A DNA stretch of 64,000 nt, taken from NCBI RefSeq assembly GCF_002266435.3, contig NZ_CP029426.2, positions 2,448,001-2,512,000 on the forward strand, given 5' to 3'. Source of the DNA: Bradyrhizobium amphicarpaeae (lineage in GTDB: Bacteria > Pseudomonadota > Alphaproteobacteria > Rhizobiales > Xanthobacteraceae). The position numbers and the translations under genes are program-made. Shown here one piece after another: positions 24,157-31,914 of the stretch. The stretch's first letter is position 1. The number at the start of each line of letters is the position of its first letter. The notes beneath the pieces are model-generated. The model saw only the letters and a program-made list of their open reading frames with translations. It was not told the origin of the DNA and searched no databases.

Positions 24157-27100
24157 GTACGCCCGCTTATGCCGAGATCGGCATCACCACGAACTTCTCC
24201 TTCCTGCGCGGCGGCTCGGATCCGCGCGCCTATGTGCATCAGGCGAGCAAGCTCGGCCTTCCCGCGATCGGCATCGCCGATCACAATACGCTCGCCGGCG
24301 TGGTGCGGGCCTGGAATGAGCTCGACAACGACAAGGTGGTGCACAAGCCGAAACTGCTGATCGGCGCGCGCATCGTCTTCAGCGACGGCACGCCCGACAT
24401 CCTGGTCTACCCGCGCGACCGCGCCGCCTATGGCCGGCTGTGCCAGCTCCTGACCCGGGGCAAGCGTGGCGACGACATCACGCGGATCGAGAAGGGCGAG
24501 TGCCGTCTCGCCTTCGCCGATCTCCTGGAGTTTTCGCAAGGCCAGCTGCTGATTCTGACGCTGCCGCATCGTTTCGAGCCGGCGCAGGCGCTGGATGTGC
24601 TTGCAAAGCTGAAGGCGAGCTGCGCCGAGGGCGTATGGCTGGCAGCGAGCCTGGTCTATCGCGGCGACGACCGCCGTCGCCTGGCCCGGCTCGATGACCT
24701 CGCGGCCAAAGCAAAGGTGCCGCTGCTCGCGACCAACGAGGTGCTCTATCACGATGCCGGCCGCCGTCCGCTGCAGGACGTGCTGACCTGCATCCGGGAA
24801 AAGACCACGATCGAGGCGATCGGGCGGAAGCTGGAAGCCAATGCCGAGCGGTTCCTGAAGACACCGCGAGAAATGGCGCGGCTGTTCCGCGATTTCCCTG
24901 AAGCGATCGCGGAGACCATGCGTTTTGCGGGGAAGATCGACTTCTCGCTCGACCAGCTCAAATATCAGTATCCGGACGAGCCGGTGCCGCCGGGCAAGAC
25001 CGCGCAAGGGCATCTGGAGGATCTGACCTGGGCGGGCGTCGACAAATATTTCGGCGGCAAAATCGACGACAAGCTGCGCGCGACCTTGAACAAGGAGCTC
25101 GCGCTGATCGCCGAGCTGAAATACGCGCATTACTTCCTCACCGTGCACGACATCGTGCAATACGCGCGCAGCCAGAACATTCTGTGCCAAGGCCGCGGCT
25201 CGGCGGCGAATTCGGCCGTATGCTACCTGCTCGGCATCACCTCGGTCGACCCGACCAAGGTCGATCTGTTGTTCGAGCGCTTCATCTCCAAGGAGCGGCT
25301 GGAGCCGCCCGACATCGACGTCGATTTCGAGCATTCGCGCCGCGAGGAGGTGATGCAATATGTCTATCGCCGCTACGGCCGCCACCGCGCCGCGATCATC
25401 GCCACCGTCATTCACTACCGCCCGCGCAGCGCCATCCGCGACGTCGGCAAAGCGCTGGGTCTGACCGAGGACGTCACCGCCGCGCTGGCCGACACCGTCT
25501 GGGGCAGCTGGGGCAAGGGTCTCAATGACATGCAGGTCCGCCAGGCCGGGCTCGATCCCGGCAATCCCATGATCAACCTCGCGGTCGAGCTTGCGACCGA
25601 GCTGATCGAATTCCCGCGCCATCTCTCCCAGCATGTTGGCGGCTACGTGCTGACCCAGGACCGGCTCGATACCTATGTGCCGATCGGCAATGCCGCGATG
25701 GACGACCGCACCTTCATCGAATGGGACAAGGACGACGTCGACGCGCTCAACATGATGAAGGTCGACGTGCTCGCGCTGGGCATGCTGACCTGCATCAGGA
25801 AGTGTTTCGATCTGATCGACCAGCACAAGGGCGAGCGTTTTGTGTTGGCGAGCGTTCCGCAGGACGACAAGGAGGTTTACGACATGCTGTGTGCCGGGGA
25901 GTCGCTCGGCGTGTTCCAGGTCGAGAGCCGCGCCCAGATGAACATGCTGCCGCGCCTGAAGCCGCGAACCTTCTACGATCTCGTCATCGAAGTCGCGATC
26001 GTGCGGCCGGGCCCGATCCAGGGCGACATGGTGCATCCGTATCTGCGCCGGCGGAAAATGAACCCGGAGGATATCGAGTATCCCTATCCCAGGGGTGGCA
26101 ACAAGAACGAGCTTCGCGAGGTTCTTCACAAGACGCTCGGCGTGCCCTTGTTTCAGGAGCAGGCGATGCGGATCGCGATCGTGGCCGCGGAGTTTTCCTC
26201 GGAGGAGGCCAATGGATTGCGGCGTGCCATGGCGACGTTTCGCAATGTCGGGACCATCGGCAATTTCGAAGAGAAAATGATCGGCAACATGATCCGCCGA
26301 GGGTACGATCCTCAATTCGCGCGAAACTGCTTTGACCAGATCAAGGGCTTCGGCTCCTACGGTTTTCCCGAGAGCCACGCCGCAAGCTTCGCTCAGCTCG
26401 TCTACATCTCGTCATGGCTGAAATACCATCACCCCGACGCCTTCTGCTGCGGCCTGCTGAATTCGCAGCCGATGGGCTTTTACGCGCCGGCACAGATCGT
26501 CAGCGACGCCCGCAAGAATGGCGTCGAGGTGCGCGACATCGACGTGTCCTATAGCTTTGCGCAGAACACGCTGGAGCGGGGAAGCGGCAAATACTGCGCG
26601 GTCCGTCTCGGCTTCCGCCAGATCGACGGCTTTCATTGGCTCGATGAAGATGAGGAGCGGCTGAAGAGGGATCGGCTGTCATTCCGGGGCGCGCGCAGCG
26701 CGAGCCCGGAATCCATCGGGCCGCATGGGCCTGGCGGAATGGATTCTCAGATGCGCAATTGCGCATCAGAGCTCGACGCTGACGCGTCGCCCCGGAATGA
26801 CAACGCGGAGAAATCACAAGACTGGGCCGACCGCATCGTTGCCGCGCGCAACCGGCGTCTTTTCACCTCGCTCGAGGATTTTGCCCGCGATACCGGCTTG
26901 CCCAAGCGCGCGCTGATCCTGCTCGCCGATGCCGATGCTTTCCGTTCGCTCGGGCTCGATCGCCGCGAAGCGCTGTGGCAGGTGCGGCGGCTGCCCGACG
27001 ACGTCGCTCTGCCGCTGTTCGAGGCGGCGACCGCGCGCGAGCAGCCGGACGAGCATGCCAAGCCGCTCCCTGTGATGCCGCGCGCCGAGCAGGTGGTCGC

Positions 27101-27626
27101 GGATTACCAGACCATCCGGTTGTCGCTGAAGGGCCACCCGATGGAATTCCTGCGCGAGATGTTTTCTCGTGAGCGCATCGTCGCCTGCAGGGAGATCAGT
27201 CACGAGAACGAGCGGCGGCGGGTCCGTTGCGCCGGCGTGGTGCTGGTGCGGCAACGGCCGGGCAGCGCCAGCGGCGTCGTGTTCATGACGCTGGAGGACG
27301 AAACCGGCATCGCCAATGTCGTGGTCTGGCCCAAGATCATGGAGCAGTACCGCAAAGAGGTGATGGGCGCGCGCCTCATCGAGGTTCAGGGCTATATCCA
27401 GAGCAGCCCCGAGAAGGTGACGCATCTCATCGCCCAGCGCATGATCGATCGTTCGTACGATCTGGTCGGTCTCGCCAACGATGCGCTGAGCCGCAAGCAT
27501 CCACTGCCGCTCGAGGCAGGCGGCGAGCTCAACGACGACCGCCGCGATCTCTCCGACATGCCCGCACAGAAGATCCGCCATCCCCGCAACGTCCGCATCC
27601 TGCCGCCGTCGCGGGATTTTCATTGA
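24153..27626 (+). CDS. dnaE2: Error-prone DNA polymerase DnaE2 (ImuC)
   Basis: DnaE2 is the catalytic subunit of the SOS mutasome. The 1157-residue protein has an N-terminal PHP domain (AEIGITTNFSFLRG...IADHNTLAG), the C-family polymerase palm with PDIDVDFEHSRREEVM, a helix-hairpin-helix region, and a C-terminal OB fold (VMTLEDETGIANVVVW region). It lacks the tau-binding tail of DnaE1. Its ATG overlaps the imuB stop. Residues about 843-884 are encoded by a palindromic repeat (26678-26801) that stays in frame; the family does not need this segment, so it is a probable insertion. See the findings. Confidence 0.95.
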   Translation: MSTPAYAEIGITTNFSFLRGGSDPRAYVHQASKLGLPAIGIADHNTLAGVVRAWNELDNDKVVHKPKLLIGARIVFSDGTPDILVYPRDRAAYGRLCQLLTRGKRGDDITRIEKGECRLAFADLLEFSQGQLLILTLPHRFEPAQALDVLAKLKASCAEGVWLAASLVYRGDDRRRLARLDDLAAKAKVPLLATNEVLYHDAGRRPLQDVLTCIREKTTIEAIGRKLEANAERFLKTPREMARLFRDFPEAIAETMRFAGKIDFSLDQLKYQYPDEPVPPGKTAQGHLEDLTWAGVDKYFGGKIDDKLRATLNKELALIAELKYAHYFLTVHDIVQYARSQNILCQGRGSAANSAVCYLLGITSVDPTKVDLLFERFISKERLEPPDIDVDFEHSRREEVMQYVYRRYGRHRAAIIATVIHYRPRSAIRDVGKALGLTEDVTAALADTVWGSWGKGLNDMQVRQAGLDPGNPMINLAVELATELIEFPRHLSQHVGGYVLTQDRLDTYVPIGNAAMDDRTFIEWDKDDVDALNMMKVDVLALGMLTCIRKCFDLIDQHKGERFVLASVPQDDKEVYDMLCAGESLGVFQVESRAQMNMLPRLKPRTFYDLVIEVAIVRPGPIQGDMVHPYLRRRKMNPEDIEYPYPRGGNKNELREVLHKTLGVPLFQEQAMRIAIVAAEFSSEEANGLRRAMATFRNVGTIGNFEEKMIGNMIRRGYDPQFARNCFDQIKGFGSYGFPESHAASFAQLVYISSWLKYHHPDAFCCGLLNSQPMGFYAPAQIVSDARKNGVEVRDIDVSYSFAQNTLERGSGKYCAVRLGFRQIDGFHWLDEDEERLKRDRLSFRGARSASPESIGPHGPGGMDSQMRNCASELDADASPRNDNAEKSQDWADRIVAARNRRLFTSLEDFARDTGLPKRALILLADADAFRSLGLDRREALWQVRRLPDDVALPLFEAATAREQPDEHAKPLPVMPRAEQVVADYQTIRLSLKGHPMEFLREMFSRERIVACREISHENERRRVRCAGVVLVRQRPGSASGVVFMTLEDETGIANVVVWPKIMEQYRKEVMGARLIEVQGYIQSSPEKVTHLIAQRMIDRSYDLVGLANDALSRKHPLPLEAGGELNDDRRDLSDMPAQKIRHPRNVRILPPSRDFH
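26678..26801. repeat. Palindromic element inside dnaE2
   Basis: Complementary ends GTCATTCCGGGGC (26678-26690) and GCCCCGGAATGAC (26789-26801) frame about 100 bases with an inner CGCGCGCAGCG stretch and GCGCAATTGCGC. The ends closely match the class of intergenic palindromes common in Bradyrhizobium. Here the element lies within the coding region and is read through without a stop. Confidence 0.85.
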
Positions 27627-27658
27627 GGAGCACGGGGACCTGCCGCACCCTCAACTGC

Positions 27659-27751
27659 CGTAGGGTGGGCAAAGGGGCGTAAGCGCCGTGCCCACCACCT
27701 TTTGCGGCTCCCCGCAAAGGCGTGGGCACGCTTCGCTTTGCCCACCCTACG
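27659..27751. repeat. Palindromic repeat downstream of dnaE2
   Basis: Perfect arms CGTAGGGTGGGCAAAG (27659-27674) and its complement (27736-27751) surround a second, weaker pair (GTGCCCAC/GTGGGCAC). It sits between the convergent dnaE2 and the SDR gene. A relative with the same CGTAGGGTGGG start lies at 52334-52434. Confidence 0.85.
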
Positions 27752-27776
27752 AGTTCTGCGCGGATGATGCCGCCCC

Positions 27777-28547
27777 CTAAAAATTCACCCGGTTCGAGAT
27801 CGCGCCGTCCACGACGAGATTCGATCCCGTGGTGAACCCCGACACCGGGCTTGCCAGAAACACCGCCGCGCTCGCGATCTCCTGCGGCGTTGCCATGCGT
27901 CCCGTCGGATTGCGCTTCATGGCGTCGTTATAGCGTTCGGGCATGTTTTTTTCGACCATCTCCCAGACCCCGCCCTTGAAATAGACCGTGCCGGGCGACA
28001 CGACATTCACGCGGATCTTCTTCTTCGCATGTTGCCGCGCCAGTCCCTTGGCCATGTGGATCAGCGCCGCCTTGATCGGGCCGTAGGAGCTGGCCGTGTC
28101 GGCTTGCGCCGCCGAGATCGAGGAGATGATGACGAAGGCGGCGTCGCCGCTTCTTTCTCCGCTGGCTTCGAGGAACGGCCGCGCGGCATCGAACGCATGC
28201 ACGGCACCGAGCAGATCGAGCCTGAAATTCTGCTCCCAGGATGCGGCATCGTGGCCTTGCGCCATCGCGCCGGCGTTGGAGAACAGCATGTCGATGCCGC
28301 CAAGGTCTTTAGCCGCACCCTCGATCCAGGATTTCAGCGCCGCACCGTCGGTCACGTCGACCGGGCCGCCGGTGGCGTTGACGCCCTGCGCCTTCAACTC
28401 GGCGACGGCGGCTGCAACCTGATCGGCATTGCGCGCGCACACCGCGACATTGGCGCCTTCACCGGCCAGCGTCGCCGCAATCGCCCGCCCGATGCCGCGC
28501 GTGCCGCCGAGCACGATGGCGTTCTTGCCTTTGAGACCGAGATCCAT
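27777..28547 (-). CDS. SDR-family NAD(P)-dependent oxidoreductase
   Basis: The 256-residue protein is a classical short-chain dehydrogenase. It has the cofactor loop GGTRGIGRAIA near the N-terminus, an NAG motif (FSNAGAMA), the catalytic serine region (IISSISAAQA), and YGPIK with the catalytic Tyr and Lys. The C-terminus shows the typical GSNLVVDGA tail. Substrate is unknown. It is monocistronic, with a palindromic repeat after it on the left and another upstream at 28615. Confidence 0.9.
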   Translation of the reverse strand: MDLGLKGKNAIVLGGTRGIGRAIAATLAGEGANVAVCARNADQVAAAVAELKAQGVNATGGPVDVTDGAALKSWIEGAAKDLGGIDMLFSNAGAMAQGHDAASWEQNFRLDLLGAVHAFDAARPFLEASGERSGDAAFVIISSISAAQADTASSYGPIKAALIHMAKGLARQHAKKKIRVNVVSPGTVYFKGGVWEMVEKNMPERYNDAMKRNPTGRMATPQEIASAAVFLASPVSGFTTGSNLVVDGAISNRVNF

Positions 28548-28614
28548 TGTTGGTTCCTTTTTTGTTGGTGTGGAGAGTGTAGCTGTTTCCGAAGATATCC
28601 TGAACTCTCCAATT

Positions 28615-28736
28615 CGTCATTGCGAGCCAACGGGTCCGCGCGAAGCGCGGCCCGATGACAGGCTCCGCGAAGCAATCCAGAAATGCATTCGTGAAAAGTC
28701 TGGATTGCTTCGTCGCGAGGGCTCCTCGCAATGACG
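28615..28736. repeat. Palindromic intergenic element, related to 2103-2180
   Basis: The outer arms CGTCATTGCGAG and CTCGCAATGACG and an inner pair AAGCAATCCAGA/TCTGGATTGCTT form a long imperfect hairpin in the space before the SDR gene. It shares arm sequence with the element at 2103-2180, with inserted bases in the left arm. Confidence 0.8.
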
Positions 28737-28749
28737 CGGATGGGCCTCC

Positions 28750-29037
28750 TCACTCCGGCGCCGCGCCGACCGGCGGGCCGCCGGGCGGGCGGTGCAGGAA
28801 CGTGAGCGAGGCATAGGCGCCGGCCCAGGAGCCGATTGCGGCGAAGGCAACGTAAAAGGCGTTTTCGGTATAGCTGATCACGGCGTAGGAGGAGAGCAGG
28901 TACCAGACCGCGCTCCAGTTCGCGGCCGGCACGCGTTTTCGCGCGATCACGGCCGAAGTGAACATGACATAGACCGCGTCTGTGGCCGCCGTTGCGATGA
29001 ACACGGCTCCTGCGGTAAGGGGGTCGATGACGGCCAT
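28750..29037 (-). CDS. Small membrane protein of unknown function
   Basis: The 95-residue protein has three probable membrane helices: residues about 8-30, 40-58 and 62-82. It ends in a Pro/Gly-rich tail (HRPPGGPPVGAAPE). I recognise no family. The size, hydrophobic pattern and start codon fit a real small inner-membrane protein. It is divergent from the CoA-transferase gene by about 57 bases. Confidence 0.65.
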   Translation of the reverse strand: MAVIDPLTAGAVFIATAATDAVYVMFTSAVIARKRVPAANWSAVWYLLSSYAVISYTENAFYVAFAAIGSWAGAYASLTFLHRPPGGPPVGAAPE

Positions 29038-29094
29038 TGCAATTCCTCATGTGCTGATGGATTGTCGCGGAAAAATTAGGGGAGAGAAGCGGCC

Positions 29095-30495
29095 ATGCAA
29101 AGTCCTGCCGACATTCTCAAGGACATCTGGACCTCCGCCGGTGGCGATGTGCCGGCGCTCGGATGCGTCCGGCTGAGCGGCGAGGAGCCTCAGCTTCCCT
29201 CCTCGTTTCGCGTCGCAATTGCCGGACAGACGACCATTGCCGCGGCCGGCCTTGCCGCCGCTGAAATCTGGCGGCTGCGCAGCGGGCAGACGCAGGACGT
29301 CAGCGTCGATCTGCGCCACGCCGTCGCCGAATGCCGCTCCGAGCGTTATCTCCGCGTCGACGACAGGCCACCGCCGCCGGCCTGGGACGCCATCGCCGGC
29401 GTCTACCGAACCGGCGACAATCGCTTCGTTCGCTGCCACACCAACTTCCCGCATCACCGCGACGCCGTCTGCAAGGTACTGGCTTGCGAGGCGGAGCGCG
29501 ACAAGGTGCAGGCGGCGCTGATGCAATGGAGGGGCGAGGATTTCGAGACTGCGGCCTATGCCGCGGGCGGCGTGGTCGCTCTGATGCGGAGCTACGACGA
29601 ATGGTCCGCGCTGCCGCAGGCGCGCGCACTCGCGCAATTGCCGCTGATCTCGATCGAGAAGATCGGCGAAGCCCCGCCAAAGCCATGGCCGGAAGGCGAC
29701 CGTCCGCTTGCGGGCCTCCGCGTGCTCGATCTCTCCCGCGTCATCGCAGGCCCCGTCGCCGGCCGCACGCTCGCCGCGCATGGTGCGGATGTGCTGCTCG
29801 TCTCGGGACCGGAGCTGCCCGCGATTGACTGGCTCGCCATCGATACCGGGCGCGGCAAGCTCACCACCTTCATCGAATTGAAGGGCGAGGCGGGCCGGGC
29901 GCAGTTGCGCGAACTCCTGATGGACGCCGACATCTTCTCGCAAGGCTATCGGCCGCGTGCGCTTGCCGCCCTCGGCTTTTCGCCGGAGGACGCAGCGAAA
30001 ATCAGTCCCGGTATCGTCTACGTGACGCTGTCGGCCTATGGCCACACCGGCCCCTGGGCCGAGCGGCGCGGCTTCGATTCCCTCGTGCAAACCACCACCG
30101 GCTTCAACGATGCGGAAGGGAAGGCCGCCGGCATCGACGGCCCGAAGGAATTGCCGGCGCAGATGCTCGACCACGCCACCGGCTATCTGATGGCGTTCGG
30201 CGCGATGATGGCGAAGATGCGCCAGGTGCGTGAAGGCGGCAGCTGGCACGTGCGCGTGTCACTGGCGCAGACCGGGCGATGGCTGTGGAATCTCGGCCGC
30301 CTCGATGGCGGACTGAACACTCCGGATCTTACGGGCGAGGCCGTACATGCTGCGTTCATCGAGAGCATGCCATCTGGCTTTGGTATGTTGAAGGCGGTGC
30401 GTCATGCGGCGCTGCTGTCGGCGACGCCGGCGCGATGGAGCCGGCCGGCAATGCCGCTCGGCAGTCATCCGGCGCAGTGGCCGTCGCGAAGCTGA
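29095..30495 (+). CDS. CaiB/BaiF (family III) CoA-transferase
   Basis: The 466-residue protein has the family III CoA-transferase pattern. Residues about 200-345 match best: RPLAGLRVLDLSRVIAGPVAGRTLAAHGADV, then GYRPRALAALGFSPEDAA and VYVTLSAYGHTGPW. The N-terminal 190 residues form a divergent half-domain, and the conserved C-terminal part is short. CoA-transferases of this kind move CoA between carboxylic acids. No pathway neighbour shows the substrate. It starts 57 bases after the divergent small membrane gene and ends about 145 bases before the RND pump. Confidence 0.87.
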   Translation: MQSPADILKDIWTSAGGDVPALGCVRLSGEEPQLPSSFRVAIAGQTTIAAAGLAAAEIWRLRSGQTQDVSVDLRHAVAECRSERYLRVDDRPPPPAWDAIAGVYRTGDNRFVRCHTNFPHHRDAVCKVLACEAERDKVQAALMQWRGEDFETAAYAAGGVVALMRSYDEWSALPQARALAQLPLISIEKIGEAPPKPWPEGDRPLAGLRVLDLSRVIAGPVAGRTLAAHGADVLLVSGPELPAIDWLAIDTGRGKLTTFIELKGEAGRAQLRELLMDADIFSQGYRPRALAALGFSPEDAAKISPGIVYVTLSAYGHTGPWAERRGFDSLVQTTTGFNDAEGKAAGIDGPKELPAQMLDHATGYLMAFGAMMAKMRQVREGGSWHVRVSLAQTGRWLWNLGRLDGGLNTPDLTGEAVHAAFIESMPSGFGMLKAVRHAALLSATPARWSRPAMPLGSHPAQWPSRS

Positions 30496-30640
30496 CGTGA
30501 AGCTGACATGTCGCAAAATTTTAATGCAAACCGAAAGGCGCGCAGCGTTTTTTAGGTTGTTTGAAATCTCAATTCGGCACTATTAGCGCGACCGATGAGG
30601 CAAGCATCTGCCAAGATCGTCGCAGACACGACCGGGCTCT

Positions 30641-31885
30641 ATGGTAGTTGAAAATACCAAGCGATTGCAGGTGCTTACAAAGCAACGGGTGATCACATCC
30701 GTAGTTCTACTAGCCCTTGCCGGCGCCGGTGCCTACGGCTTCCTCGCTTCGGGATCCAAGGACAAGAAGCACTCCGAGATCTCCAGCCAGTCGCGCAGGA
30801 ATGCGCAGAACTTCACGCCGACACCGTCGGAATGGGCATCGCTGACGATCGAGCCGGTCAAGGCGAGAGCCTTCCGCGCCGAATATGTCACTGAAGGCAA
30901 GGTCGCCGTCGATGAGGACCGTTCGACGCCGGTGTTCTCGCCCTATGCCGGCCGGGTCACCAAGCTCCTCGCCAAGCCCGGCGAGACGTTGAAGCAGGGT
31001 CAACCGCTGTTCACGATCGAGGCCGCCGACACGGTGCAGGCCCAGAACGATTTCATCGCCGCGATGACCGCGCAGAACAAGGCGAAGTCGGCAATCGACC
31101 TTGCCGATATCCAATTCAGGCGCGCCAAGGATCTCTACGAAGGCCACGCCATTCCGCTGAAGGATTATCAGCAGGCGGAGGCGACGCAGGTCCAGGCACA
31201 GAACGACATGCGCTCCTCGGCCACCGCGCTTGAAGCCGCACGCAGCAAGCTCCGCATCCTCGGCTTCACCGACGAGACCATCAAGGCGTTCCAGGACAAG
31301 GGCGTCATCGATCGGGAGATCACGATCTACTCGCCGATTTCAGGCACGGTCGTGCAGCGCAAGATCGGCCCCGGCCAATATGTCAATTCCGGCGCCAGCG
31401 ATCCGGTCTTCGTGGTCGGCGATCTCTCCACGGTCTGGCTCACCGCCTTCGTGCGCGAGAGCGATGCCGCTGCGGTCTGCATCGGCCAGGACATCACCGT
31501 CAACGTGATGGCGCTGCCGGGCCGTCCCTTGACTGCCAAGATCAACTACGTCGCCGCCGCGATCGACCCCAACACCCGCCGCCTGCTGGTCCGCGCAACC
31601 ATCGACAACAAGGACGGGCTGCTCAAGCCCGAGATGTTCGCCAACGTCACGATCTATTCGGCGGGCGACCGCGCCGCGCCCGCGGTGCCGAAGCAGGCGC
31701 TGATCTATGAGGCCGACAAGGTCCGCCTCTGGGTCGCACGCGAGGACAAGTCGGTCGAGCTGCGCGAGATCAAGATCGGCCTGATCAACGGCAACCTCGT
31801 CGAGGTCACCCGCAATCTGAATCCAGGCGAGCAGATCGTCGTCAAAGGCAGCCTGTTCATCGACCGCGCGGCGTCCGGCAGCTGA
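30641..31885 (+). CDS. RND efflux periplasmic adaptor subunit
   Basis: The 414-residue protein is a membrane-fusion (HlyD-type) protein of the CzcB/CusB branch. It has an N-terminal membrane anchor (about 18-36) and a barrel-sandwich hybrid (SPYAGRVTKLLAKPGETL and later YSPISGTVVQRKIGPGQYV). A coiled coil lies between these (about 130-215), and a beta-barrel and C-terminal domain follow. It lacks the Met-rich or His-rich N-terminal tail of classic CusB. It is 29 bases upstream of the RND pump and forms an operon with it. Confidence 0.9.
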   Translation: MVVENTKRLQVLTKQRVITSVVLLALAGAGAYGFLASGSKDKKHSEISSQSRRNAQNFTPTPSEWASLTIEPVKARAFRAEYVTEGKVAVDEDRSTPVFSPYAGRVTKLLAKPGETLKQGQPLFTIEAADTVQAQNDFIAAMTAQNKAKSAIDLADIQFRRAKDLYEGHAIPLKDYQQAEATQVQAQNDMRSSATALEAARSKLRILGFTDETIKAFQDKGVIDREITIYSPISGTVVQRKIGPGQYVNSGASDPVFVVGDLSTVWLTAFVRESDAAAVCIGQDITVNVMALPGRPLTAKINYVAAAIDPNTRRLLVRATIDNKDGLLKPEMFANVTIYSAGDRAAPAVPKQALIYEADKVRLWVAREDKSVELREIKIGLINGNLVEVTRNLNPGEQIVVKGSLFIDRAASGS

Positions 31886-31914
31886 TCGACGACCCAAGAA
31901 AATTGAATACCTGA

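Noticed and set aside
24081..26378. A 765-residue minus-strand frame over dnaE2
   Set aside because: It is antisense to dnaE2, whose polymerase and PHP motifs are clear.
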